A stretch of DNA of 64,000 bases from JACVRW01 sp963728495 (GTDB lineage: Bacteria > Actinomycetota > Thermoleophilia > Solirubrobacterales > Thermoleophilaceae): positions 124,001 through 188,000 of the forward strand of contig CAVSKI010000003.1 of NCBI GenBank assembly GCA_963728495.1, in the 5' to 3' direction. Below, one piece after another: positions 17,211 to 23,894 of this stretch. The notes under the pieces were generated by a model. That model saw only the letters and a program-made list of their open reading frames with translations, was not told the origin of the DNA and made no database searches. Positions within the stretch are counted from its first letter, which is position 1, and the number at the start of each line of letters is the position of its first letter. Both the position numbers and the translations under genes were made by a program.

Positions 17211-17606
17211 GTGGCGGACTGGACGATCAGGAAGCTCGAGGAGATACCGGACGTGCTCGGCGACTATCCCGGCGAGATGCGCATGAGCGCCGCCGGCGAT
17301 CTGGGTAACGAGCAGGTGGCCTTCACGTGGCGGCGGATGCCGGCACAGACCGGCGGCAAGGGGAGCTACGGCCACCGCCACAAGACCGCCGAGGAGATCT
17401 ACTTCGTGGCGTCGGGAACCCTGCAGTTCAAGATTGAGGACCAAGTGCTCGACCTCGGCGAGGGCACAGTCGTGCGGATGGCTCCGCATGTGCTGCGATC
17501 GGTCTGGAACGAGGGCCCCGACGATGCCGTGCTGATCATGTGCTCGATGCGCACCGACGACCCAGACGGGGACGCCGAGTTGGTCCCGGACTTCTGGCCC
17601 GAATAG
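17211..17606 (+). CDS. Cupin-domain protein
   Basis: The 131-residue protein is a single cupin barrel. The first motif is GSYGHRHKTAEEIYFVASGTL (His, His and Glu metal ligands) and the second is GEGTVVRMAPHVLRSVWNEG with the last His. It ends DPDGDAELVPDFWPE. Such small cupins may be isomerases, dioxygenases or sensors; the substrate is not readable. The GTG start has no strong Shine-Dalgarno, and a TAGGTT hexamer lies nine bases before it, compatible with a nearly leaderless mRNA. It is convergent with the small membrane protein, whose stop is adjacent at 17607. Confidence 0.85.
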   Translation: MADWTIRKLEEIPDVLGDYPGEMRMSAAGDLGNEQVAFTWRRMPAQTGGKGSYGHRHKTAEEIYFVASGTLQFKIEDQVLDLGEGTVVRMAPHVLRSVWNEGPDDAVLIMCSMRTDDPDGDAELVPDFWPE

Positions 17607-17846
17607 CTACTGGTGATAGTCGCGCATACCGTCGCCGTCGGGCATCAGCTCGAGCAGCGCCCGGCAGATCAGCGCGAAGATGACCATCACCAGCAGCACC
17701 GCCAGAGCGCCGTCGGTGTGGGTGGCCCCGTAGGTCACGAATGCCGCCGCCACGACCCAGCGCCAAAGTCGCCAATTCGGCTCCCACGGCTGCCTCCCCG
17801 GCTTCGGGTCCGGTTCCTCAGCGCGGATGTAGGCCAGGAAGGGCAT
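17607..17846 (-). CDS. Small membrane protein, unknown function
   Basis: The 79-residue protein has a charged proline-rich N-terminus (EEPDPKPGRQPWEPNWRLWRW) and two close hydrophobic segments, VVAAAFVTYGA and GALAVLLVMVIFALICRAL, probably a hairpin in the membrane. It ends DGDGMRDYHQ. No family is recognised. It lies 3 bp behind the metallo-beta-lactamase-fold gene, so both are probably co-translated. Codon use and the tight spacing support a real gene. Confidence 0.65.
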   Translation of the reverse strand: MPFLAYIRAEEPDPKPGRQPWEPNWRLWRWVVAAAFVTYGATHTDGALAVLLVMVIFALICRALLELMPDGDGMRDYHQ

Positions 17847-17849
17847 GGG

Positions 17850-18683
17850 TCAGCCCTCCTCAGCGTAGCCACCTCGGCTCGGACTGAGCTCGCCGCGCAG
17901 CGCCCGCGCGTAGCGATCGGCTGAGCGCAGCACGACCTCCTTGGCGCCGTGGGGAACGATGCGTTCCCACCAGGCGCCGTAGATCGTGTCGAATTCGAAT
18001 GGCTCGATGGCGGCGGCGACCCGATGGACGTCCGCTGCGGGCAGCGGCACCAGGTTTGGGTAGCTCCACATGAAGCCCACGTGCGAGAGGTCGGGGATCA
18101 CCTGGATGATGTCGCCCGTTAGCAGCTCGCCGGCGCCCTCGGCGCGATGCAGCACCGTGCCGCCTGGGAAGTGGCCGCCGCCGCGCACGAGCGTCAACCC
18201 GTGACCGAGCTCGAGCGAGTCACCCTGCCAGTGCCGGATCGCGGGGTCGGGGCGCATCACCCACTCGGCGTCGGCGCCATGCAGGTGAATGGGGCAGCCG
18301 AAGCGCTGCGCCCACTCGACCATGCCCGAGTAGTAGTGCGGGTGCGAGATCGCGATTCCGGCCAGGCCCCCGCGGCGCTCGATCTCCTCCGCCGTGGCGT
18401 CGTCGAGCAGCGTGATGCAGTCCCACAGGAGGTTCGATTCGCCGTAGGGAACGAGTAGTGCCCGCTGGCCGATCGCGAAGAAGGGATCGGTACCGACGCC
18501 GACCAGCGTGCTCTCCTCACGGAACTCGTTCGAGTGGCCGGCGGCCAGCTCGGACAGGGTGGTCCAGCGCTGGCCCCCGCTCGGCACGTACTGGCGCGGA
18601 TCGACGCAGATCGGGCACCGCTCCGGTGCTGCGTCTGACTCCTGAAACTGGGTCCCGCAGGTGACGCAGATGAACGCCTCCAC
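17850..18683 (-). CDS. Metallo-beta-lactamase-fold protein with N-terminal zinc ribbon
   Basis: The 277-residue protein starts with a rubredoxin-like ribbon (CVTCGTQ at 6-9 and CPIC at 23-26), then a metallo-beta-lactamase fold. The usual HxHxDH loop reads SHPHYYSGM, so His-x-His is kept but Asp-His is replaced by Tyr-Ser. Later ligand positions GGGHFPGGT and LTGDIIQV look intact. It may bind one metal rather than two, or act on a distinct substrate. Members are usually hydrolases or redox proteins. The small membrane protein is downstream with a 3-bp gap, and DUF2277 is upstream with a 12-bp gap. Confidence 0.82.
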   Translation of the reverse strand: MEAFICVTCGTQFQESDAAPERCPICVDPRQYVPSGGQRWTTLSELAAGHSNEFREESTLVGVGTDPFFAIGQRALLVPYGESNLLWDCITLLDDATAEEIERRGGLAGIAISHPHYYSGMVEWAQRFGCPIHLHGADAEWVMRPDPAIRHWQGDSLELGHGLTLVRGGGHFPGGTVLHRAEGAGELLTGDIIQVIPDLSHVGFMWSYPNLVPLPAADVHRVAAAIEPFEFDTIYGAWWERIVPHGAKEVVLRSADRYARALRGELSPSRGGYAEEG

Positions 18684-18695
18684 GCCGGCTGGGGA

Positions 18696-18980
18696 CTACC
18701 CGACCGACGCGGTGGCGGCGTAGCGCTTGGCGCTGCGGGCGCGCGCTTTCTCCGCCTCGACCTCACGATCCTTGGGCGGCGCGGCGGTGACCAGCTCGCC
18801 GAGCAGCCGGGCCGACACGGCCGCGACGTCATCCACGGCGCGGTCGAAGGCCTCTCGATTGGCCTGCGAGGGCTTGCTGGAACCGCTGATCTTGCGGACG
18901 TACTGCAGGGCGGCCGCCCGCACCTCCTCGTCGGTGGCCGGCGGCTCGAAATTGTGAAGCTGGCGGATGTTGCGGCACAT
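18696..18980 (-). CDS. DUF2277 family protein
   Basis: The 94-residue protein begins MCRNIRQLHNFEPPATDEEV and continues RAAALQYVRKISGSSKPS, the highly characteristic DUF2277 sequence, followed by VAAVSARLLGELVTAAPPKDRE and a charged tail. The family is small, soluble and of unknown function, with an N-terminal Cys-Arg-Asn-Ile-Arg motif that may bind a nucleic acid or metal (inference). It is upstream of the metallo-beta-lactamase gene on the same strand. Confidence 0.9.
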   Translation of the reverse strand: MCRNIRQLHNFEPPATDEEVRAAALQYVRKISGSSKPSQANREAFDRAVDDVAAVSARLLGELVTAAPPKDREVEAEKARARSAKRYAATASVG

Positions 18981-19006
18981 GCTCCTGAGGCTAGCGGGAC
19001 CCGGGC

Positions 19007-19378
19007 CTAGGAAGCGGTCTTCACCACGCCGACCGTGTGGCCCTCGGGGTCGTTGAACAGGCCGATCTCCACTCCTTCGGCCGGCTCCATCGGCCCCATC
19101 ATTCGCGAGCCGCCCAGGCTCTCGGCCTTCGCGAGAGCGGCCTCCACGTCGGGAACCTCTATGTAGACGGTCACGTGCCCGTCGTAGCCTTCGGGACCCA
19201 CCCCGACCCCTCCACCGATCCCGATGCCCTCCGCGTTGGTGTTCCCCTCACGATCGACGGTCCCGTAGTTGATTGGGTTGTCGGCGTTGATCTCCCACCC
19301 GAAGAGCTCCGAGTAGTAGTTCCTCATCGCCTCTCCGTCTTTCCCGATGATCTCGAAATGGACAACCGGCTGGCCCAT
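19007..19378 (-). CDS. VOC-family (glyoxalase/bleomycin-resistance-like) protein
   Basis: The 123-residue protein opens VVHFEIIGKDGEAMRNYYSELFGWEI, the typical first VOC module, and ends PMEPAEGVEIGLFNDPEGHTVGVVK, giving the last Glu ligand. The middle is Gly-rich (GIGIGGGVGVGPEGYDGHVTVYIEV). It most resembles the small putative glyoxalase group common in actinobacteria. Substrate unknown. The ATG start has a weak upstream signal. It is separated by 26 bp from DUF2277 and may be the first gene of that run. Confidence 0.85.
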   Translation of the reverse strand: MGQPVVHFEIIGKDGEAMRNYYSELFGWEINADNPINYGTVDREGNTNAEGIGIGGGVGVGPEGYDGHVTVYIEVPDVEAALAKAESLGGSRMMGPMEPAEGVEIGLFNDPEGHTVGVVKTAS

Positions 19379-19449
19379 GCTCGCTCCTATCCCTATCCGC
19401 GCCGGGGGCTCGGCGCCTGACGTTTAGCCACGCGGATGCACCGTACTGA

Positions 19450-19593
19450 TTCTCCGGTGTCGCTCGCGGGCGAGATCCTCTGATCGCCGCCGTGGGGGTC
19501 GAGATCATCGAGACCAGCGTTGTCAACGTGCCCACAGGGATGCTGGCGGTCGGGGCCATCGGTGCATTGCTGCAAGCCGCGAGGGTCTCGTAG
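19450..19593 (+). other. Short unrecognised frame, possible gene remnant
   Basis: Between TGA 19447-19449 and TAG 19591-19593 one frame reads a hydrophobic, natural-looking segment (LIAAVGVEIIETSVVNVPTG then MLAVGAIGALLQAARVS). Its stop overlaps the GTG of the next gene. No good start codon or ribosome site is present; the only candidates are CTG 19480 and GTG 19492. It may be the 3' end of a degraded gene or a coupled mini-ORF. Little can be claimed. Confidence 0.2.
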
Positions 19594-20225
19594 TGGCGCG
19601 GCAGAACCGCGTCACGCCGATGGGCGAGCTGATCGCAACGCCCCACCGCGGCTGTGTCTACGGAAACCGCGGCTGCCTGCACGACTCTGAGGGCCGCATC
19701 CGCCGCGCCTACAACGGCAAGCGCTGGATCGCCTGCCGGCTGCGGTTTCGGGGCTGGCATCGCCGGCCGCTGATGCAGCCGGGCCGCTTCACGGAGCTGT
19801 TCTTCCTCGACGAGGCAACGGCATTTGCCGCCGGGCACCGCCCCTGCGCGCTCTGCCGGCGCGAGGACTACGTACGCCTCGGCGAAATCTGGCGTGAGCT
19901 TCATCCCCACCAGGCCGGGGCCGACGCAATCGACGCCCAGCTGCACTCCGAGCGCCTGGCTCCCGGCACCCGGATGCGCCGCCGGCACGAAACGCGGCTC
20001 GGCGAGCTTCCCGACGGCGCCTTCGTGCTGAAAGACGGAGCGCCCTGGTTGGTACTGGGCACTGAGTTGCTGCGCTGGACGCCGGCGGGCTACGCCGAAC
20101 GCCGACCCCGCGGCGGAGCCGGAGCGGAGCCGGCGGTGGTGATCACGCCGCCTTCACTCGTGGCCGTCCTGCGCAGCCAATGGCAGCCGCTGGTGCCCCT
20201 GCTGCATCCTTCAGCGCCGGCCTAG
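19593..20225 (+). CDS. Conserved hypothetical protein with Cys motif
   Basis: The 210-residue protein begins MARQNRVTPMGELIATPHRG, then GNRGCLHDSEGRIRRAY, KRWIACRLRFRGW, GRFTELFFLDEATAFAAGHRPC and ALCRREDYVRLGEIW. The CALC and preceding Cys/His residues could hold a metal. I recognise the opening as a family widespread in bacteria but without an assigned function. The C-terminal half contains a beta-rich GAPWLVLGTELLRWTPAGY segment. It is convergent with the LLM oxidoreductase, with a 4-bp overlap of ends (20222-20225). Confidence 0.78.
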   Translation: MARQNRVTPMGELIATPHRGCVYGNRGCLHDSEGRIRRAYNGKRWIACRLRFRGWHRRPLMQPGRFTELFFLDEATAFAAGHRPCALCRREDYVRLGEIWRELHPHQAGADAIDAQLHSERLAPGTRMRRRHETRLGELPDGAFVLKDGAPWLVLGTELLRWTPAGYAERRPRGGAGAEPAVVITPPSLVAVLRSQWQPLVPLLHPSAPA

Positions 20226-21103
20226 ACCGCCGCCACGGCCTCGGCGAGCGTCCGCACGGAGCGCTCGGTGATCGGGTCGGCGATGAGGATCAGCTCGTCG
20301 GCGCCCGCCTCGCCGAACTCGCGCAGCGTCGCGGCCATACGGTCGGGAGCACCGGTGAGCGCCGGCGCTTCCGGGAGGTGGGGGCGCTCGGCCGGCTCGT
20401 GACCAAGCTGCACGAGCACGCAGGCGCTGCGCTCGATGTCGGCCGGCCGGCGGCCGGCGTCGCGCACGGCGGCGCTGATGCGCTCGTTCAGCGCGGCGAA
20501 CCCATCCGGTGTGTTGCCGAAGCCCTCGTACCAGCTGTTCCAGGCATCGACGTGCGGGAGCGTGATGCCCAGCATGCGCGGTCCGGTGGAGCCGATCATC
20601 AGCGGCACGCGCTTGGTGGGCGCCGGCAGCAGCACCGCGTCCTCGGCCTCGAAGAAGCGCCCGGCAAGACTGGCCCGCTCGCCGGCGAGCAGCGTGCGAA
20701 CGATGGTGAAGGACTCCTCGAAGCGCGAGACCCGATGATCGAAGGGCAGCCCGAAGGCGCGGAACTCCCCCTCGTTCCAGCCGGCGCCGAGTCCCAACAC
20801 GAAGCGCCCCTCGCTCACCTCGGCGATGGTCGTGGCCATCTTGGCCACCAGCCCCGGCGGGTGGAACGCGGTGCAGGCGACCAGCGAGCCGATCCCCACG
20901 CGCTCCGTGGCCGCGGACAGCGCCGCCAGCAGCGTCCACGCCTCCCATGGCCCCCGCTCGGGGCGCCCATCGGCGCGATAGAGCAGATGATCGGGGACCC
21001 AGATCGAGGCGAATCCGCATTCCTCGGCGGCGCGGGCCGTGGCCAGGTACTCCGGCCAGCGAACATCGCGCTCGACCTCGGGCAGCTGGATTCCGACGCG
21101 CAC
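20222..21103 (-). CDS. LLM-class flavin (F420/FMN)-dependent oxidoreductase
   Basis: The 293-residue protein has the luciferase-like TIM-barrel pattern: MRVGIQLPEVERDVRWPEYL, ARAAEECGFASIWVPDHLLY, WTLLAALSAATERVGIGSLV, FHPPGLVAKMATTIAEVSEG, RFVLGLGAGWNEGEFRAFG and VPLMIGSTGPRMLGI. The pattern is that of F420-dependent members common in actinobacteria, but FMN use cannot be excluded. Substrate unknown. A small conserved protein starts 5 bp upstream of its start codon region (stop at 21109), so both are probably one transcript. Confidence 0.88.
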   Translation of the reverse strand: MRVGIQLPEVERDVRWPEYLATARAAEECGFASIWVPDHLLYRADGRPERGPWEAWTLLAALSAATERVGIGSLVACTAFHPPGLVAKMATTIAEVSEGRFVLGLGAGWNEGEFRAFGLPFDHRVSRFEESFTIVRTLLAGERASLAGRFFEAEDAVLLPAPTKRVPLMIGSTGPRMLGITLPHVDAWNSWYEGFGNTPDGFAALNERISAAVRDAGRRPADIERSACVLVQLGHEPAERPHLPEAPALTGAPDRMAATLREFGEAGADELILIADPITERSVRTLAEAVAAV

Positions 21104-21108
21104 CGCGT

Positions 21109-21459
21109 TCAGGCGGCTTTCCGGTCGAGCAGCTGCAGCAGGTCGTGGGCCGCGAGCTCCACGTCCTTATGGCGCCACTCGGCGGCGCGGTAGTGGCACG
21201 CGATCAGGCCCGAGCGATGAATGCGCCGGAAATCGCCGTACACGAAGCCGTACCGCGCCTTGGTCTCGTCCGCGGCCCCGTCGGTGAGCCCGAGGTGCCA
21301 CTTGGCGTACTCGTCCCACGAATGTGACTCCAGGAACGTGTTCTCGGCGTCGGCGCGAGGCTGCACGTCCCCCCAGTCGCTGTCGAGAACGTACTGGCGG
21401 GCGCCGATGAGCTTGCGGGCGTGTGCCACGGCGTCGTCGTTGACGGAGTACGAAGCCAT
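21109..21459 (-). CDS. Conserved hypothetical protein
   Basis: The 116-residue protein reads NDDAVAHARKLIGARQYVLD, SDWGDVQPRADAENTFLESH, SWDEYAKWHLGLTDGA, ETKARYGFVYGDFRRIHRSG and LIACHYRAAEWRHKDVELAA. It is rich in aromatic residues and conserved-looking His/Trp positions, and looks like a compact globular domain. I recognise the type from actinobacterial genomes but know no function. It precedes the F420/FMN oxidoreductase by 5 bp. Confidence 0.75.
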   Translation of the reverse strand: MASYSVNDDAVAHARKLIGARQYVLDSDWGDVQPRADAENTFLESHSWDEYAKWHLGLTDGAADETKARYGFVYGDFRRIHRSGLIACHYRAAEWRHKDVELAAHDLLQLLDRKAA

Positions 21460-21480
21460 GCCCGCATTCTTACCGAGCGG

Positions 21481-21873
21481 TCAGGACTCGAGTGCGCTCG
21501 GGTCGCCAGGGACGTCGACGGCGTGTTCACGGAGGGCGGCCAGCGGGACGATTTCCAGCGCGCGCTCGTGGCTGGAGGCGAGGACCACGTAGGCGGCCGC
21601 ACCATCCTCGTGCGCTCGCAGCCAGTTCACAGCGGTCACGCACCAGCGGTCGCCGGGCTGGAGACCGGGAAACCGGTAGTGGGGCATGGGCGTGCTGAGA
21701 TCGTTGCCGATGCCACGCTGGTGCTCGAGAAACTCGGCGGTCACCACGGCGCAGATCGTGTGGCTCCCTCGATCGTCGGGGCCCGTCCTGCAGCACCCGT
21801 CCCGGTAGAAGCCCGTCACCGGATCGGCTCCGCAGGGCTCGAGCTCTCCACCCAGCACATTCCGCTCGCTCAC
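21481..21873 (-). CDS. DUF2237 family protein
   Basis: The 130-residue protein shows the DUF2237 blocks NVLGGELEPCGADPVTGFYR, DGCCRTGPDDRGSHTICAVV, FLEHQRGIGNDLSTPMPHY and FPGLQPGDRWCVTAVNWLRA, ending LREHAVDVP. Several conserved Cys residues suggest metal or redox chemistry. Function is unassigned. A 22-bp gap separates it from the next gene on its strand, and it is divergent from the ion-channel gene at 21941. Confidence 0.9.
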   Translation of the reverse strand: MSERNVLGGELEPCGADPVTGFYRDGCCRTGPDDRGSHTICAVVTAEFLEHQRGIGNDLSTPMPHYRFPGLQPGDRWCVTAVNWLRAHEDGAAAYVVLASSHERALEIVPLAALREHAVDVPGDPSALES

Positions 21874-21928
21874 GGCGGCAGTATCGCTCGCCTCGGCCGG
21901 CCCATGTGGTGGCGACCGGCCCGGGAAC

Positions 21929-21934
21929 TAACTT
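21929..21934 (+). promoter_or_regulatory. Candidate -10 element for leaderless channel gene
   Basis: TAACTT ends six bases before the GTG at 21941. This spacing puts the transcription start at the start codon. No clear -35 is seen and there is no Shine-Dalgarno, which favours a leaderless mRNA. Inference from spacing. Confidence 0.35.
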
Positions 21935-21940
21935 GGCGGC

Positions 21941-22600
21941 GTGCTGTCCCTTGCCCGGCGAGAGCCCTCGGCGATCCTGCTCGCCGCTCAGTTGGGAGCA
22001 GTGCTGCTCTACCCGTTCATGGAGACGAGCGACGTTGGTCGTGCGCTGTTCAGCGTCTTCGGGATCGCCATCCTGGGTCTCGTGGTGCTGGCGGTACGCA
22101 GCTCCAGCGCCTCGACCTGGTTCGGCGTGATGCTCGGCATCCCGGCGACCGTCCTGTTGTTGATCCAGGCAGTTACGGGAGACGACGCCCTGCTCCCCTA
22201 CTCCTCGGCACTCGAGGCGATCCTCTATTTCTACGCCGCCGGCGCGCTGATTGCCTACATGCTCGCCGACCATGAGATCACGCGGGACGAGCTGTTTGCA
22301 GTGGGTGCGACCTTCACCCTCGTGGCCTGGGCGTTCGCCTACTCCTACACCGTCTGCCAGGCCATCGAGCCGGGAAGCTTCATAGCGGCGATCGATCCAG
22401 AGCAGCAACGAAGCTGGATGGAGCTGCTGTTTCTCAGCTTCACCGTCCTCACGAGCACCGGCCTTAGCGACGTGACGCCGGTCAAGCCCTTCGCCCGCAG
22501 TCTGGTGATGATCGAGCAGCTGGCGGGACTCGCCTACGTTGCGATGGTGGTATCGCGGCTCGTGGGGCTGATGGTCTTGAGTCGCACCAAGACCGGCTGA
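21941..22600 (+). CDS. Six-helix ion-channel-like membrane protein
   Basis: The 219-residue protein has about six hydrophobic helices. Between the last two is a pore-loop-like segment LFLSFTVLTSTGLSDVTPVK (about residues 164-183), followed by MIEQLAGLAYVAMVVSRLVGL, as in two-TM potassium channels (Ion_trans_2). The filter reads STGLSD instead of the usual TVGYGD, so ion selectivity may differ. There is no cytoplasmic RCK or nucleotide domain. The GTG start is supported by a TAACTT element six bases upstream. It is convergent with the gene ending at 22604. Confidence 0.8.
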   Translation: MLSLARREPSAILLAAQLGAVLLYPFMETSDVGRALFSVFGIAILGLVVLAVRSSSASTWFGVMLGIPATVLLLIQAVTGDDALLPYSSALEAILYFYAAGALIAYMLADHEITRDELFAVGATFTLVAWAFAYSYTVCQAIEPGSFIAAIDPEQQRSWMELLFLSFTVLTSTGLSDVTPVKPFARSLVMIEQLAGLAYVAMVVSRLVGLMVLSRTKTG

Positions 22601-22603
22601 CCG

Positions 22604-22966
22604 TCACCTGAGCAAAGCGCTCAACAGGCTCTCGGGCGAGCCGATCTCGATCTCGCGTGGGTCGTGCGAGAGGTCGTGCTCGGTAGCGAGGCGGTACATG
22701 GCCCTCAGCTCGGTGGATTCGATCACGTCGTCGATGCGGTTGTGGCGCAGCTGCTCCTGGGCGGCAACTTGCTCGGTGCCCGCCTCCAGCGCCCCCGGCT
22801 CGATTGCGACGAACCCCACCGAGAGGATCTCGCGCTCGTCGGCAAGGTTGACCGCGTTGAAGACCCTGGCGGGCACGCCGAAGCCCTTGTCGGCCTCCCA
22901 GGCCTGCTTGAAGTCCTCGAACGTCTTGCCCTCCCGGAGCCGTCGCCGGAACACAGCCACGATCAC
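22604..22966 (-). CDS. Conserved hypothetical protein, possible dimeric alpha/beta-barrel
   Basis: The 120-residue protein begins MIVAVFRRRLREGKTFEDFK, continues QAWEADKGFGVPARVFNAVN and ends with a helical RHNRIDDVIESTELRAMYRL. The ferredoxin-like opening with a tryptophan helix suggests an antibiotic-monooxygenase-type dimeric barrel, but this is a guess. I chose GTG 22964-22966 because GGAG lies seven bases upstream; the frame is open further upstream into the shared promoter region. It is divergent from arsR and may be controlled by the same operator. Confidence 0.65.
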   Translation of the reverse strand: MIVAVFRRRLREGKTFEDFKQAWEADKGFGVPARVFNAVNLADEREILSVGFVAIEPGALEAGTEQVAAQEQLRHNRIDDVIESTELRAMYRLATEHDLSHDPREIEIGSPESLLSALLR

Positions 22967-22998
22967 GGTCTGTCTCCTTTCGTTTTGGACCAGGCATC

Positions 22999-23026
22999 TT
23001 GACATATACCTATATGGGCATATAAT
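22999..23026 (+). promoter_or_regulatory. Strong sigma70-type promoter of arsR
   Basis: A perfect TTGACA (22999-23004) and a perfect TATAAT (23021-23026) are separated by 16 bases. The -10 ends seven bases before GTG 23034, so the transcript should begin at or next to the start codon. This A/T-rich spot stands out in otherwise very GC-rich DNA. Confidence 0.8.
23003..23024. promoter_or_regulatory. Three-half-site operator inside the arsR promoter
   Basis: CATATA (23003-23008), TATATG (23011-23016) and CATATA (23019-23024) alternate in orientation with 2-bp gaps, making two overlapping perfect palindromes that fill the space between -35 and -10. An ArsR-type dimer bound here would block RNA polymerase. 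The divergent gene at 22966 may be co-regulated. Binding by the adjacent regulator is inference. Confidence 0.65.
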
Positions 23027-23033
23027 GCTCGCC

Positions 23034-23390
23034 GTGGCACGAGCAGCGACCACGGCGGATGCCTTCAATGCGGTGGCCGAGCCCCGGCGGCGACAGATCC
23101 TTGACGCCCTGGCCGGCGGGGAGCGGCCCGTGAACGACCTCGTGGGCCTGCTCGACCTGGCTCAGCCGCAGGTTTCGAAGCACCTGCGTGTGCTCCGCGA
23201 GGTAGGAGCGGTTGACGTGCGTGAAGAAGGACGCCGGCGCCTGTACCGGCTCAACGGCCACGCGCTCAAGCCCATCCACGACTGGGTCAAGAACTACGAG
23301 CGCTCCTGGTCGGAGCGGTTCGGCGAGCTGGATGTGGTGCTGAAAGAACTCAAGGACAAGGAGCAAGGAGATGACGGCAGTGACGAGTAG
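23034..23390 (+). CDS. ArsR-family transcriptional regulator
   Basis: The 118-residue protein is a winged-helix ArsR regulator: FNAVAEPRRRQILDALAGGE, the recognition helix LAQPQVSKHLRVLREVGAVD and the wing VREEGRRRLYRLNGHALKPI. There is no CxC metal motif, so it belongs to the non-metal subgroup usually paired with AHSA1 proteins. The start is taken as GTG 23034 because the TATAAT box overlaps the ATG at 23025. The AHSA1 gene overlaps its 3' end by 20 bp. Autoregulation through the three-half-site operator is likely. Confidence 0.9.
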   Translation: MARAATTADAFNAVAEPRRRQILDALAGGERPVNDLVGLLDLAQPQVSKHLRVLREVGAVDVREEGRRRLYRLNGHALKPIHDWVKNYERSWSERFGELDVVLKELKDKEQGDDGSDE

Positions 23391-23877
23391 CCAACCGGCG
23401 ACGGTGACGCTCCCCACGGACGAGCAGATCCTCATCACGCGCGAGTTCGACGCGCCCAAGCACCTGGTCTACAAGGCGTGGACCACGCCCGACCTGGTCA
23501 AGCGATGGTGGAGCGGACAGCGTGGCGAGGTCACGCTCGCCGAGATCGACCTGCAGGTCGGCGGTGCGTGGCGCTACGTGATGGTGGCGCAAGGCGGATT
23601 CGAGGTCGCCTTCCACGGCGAGTTCCGCGAGATCGTCCCCGACGAGCGCATCGTCACCACCGAGATCTACGAGATGCCCGGCGCGGAGCCCCTGCCCGCA
23701 GAGCGAGAGCCTCTGAACATCATCACGTTCAGCGAAAGGGACGGCCGCACGACCCTCACGGTCCTGGTGCAGACCGCGGACAAGGAGCTCCGCGACCAGA
23801 TCATCGACTCCGGCATGGAGGACGGCATGCAGGAATCGATGGAGCTCCTGGAGCAGGTGGCGGTCTCTCTTCGCTGA
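23371..23877 (+). CDS. AHSA1/SRPBCC-domain protein
   Basis: The 168-residue protein contains the AHSA1-type SRPBCC fold: ILITREFDAPKHLVYKAWTT, PDLVKRWWSGQRGEV, VGGAWRYVMV, FHGEFREIVPDERIVTTEIY and the C-terminal helix GMEDGMQESMELLEQVAVSL. Genes of this type sit next to non-metal ArsR regulators in many bacteria and may bind the effector or act in stress. It starts inside the arsR 3' end with GGAG upstream of the ATG, so translation is coupled. Confidence 0.92.
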   Translation: MTAVTSSQPATVTLPTDEQILITREFDAPKHLVYKAWTTPDLVKRWWSGQRGEVTLAEIDLQVGGAWRYVMVAQGGFEVAFHGEFREIVPDERIVTTEIYEMPGAEPLPAEREPLNIITFSERDGRTTLTVLVQTADKELRDQIIDSGMEDGMQESMELLEQVAVSLR

Positions 23878-23894
23878 GCAGCGCCCGGGGCGGG

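Noticed and set aside
23025..23390. ATG 23025 as arsR start
   Set aside because: It lies inside the TATAAT box, so it would be upstream of the expected transcript start.
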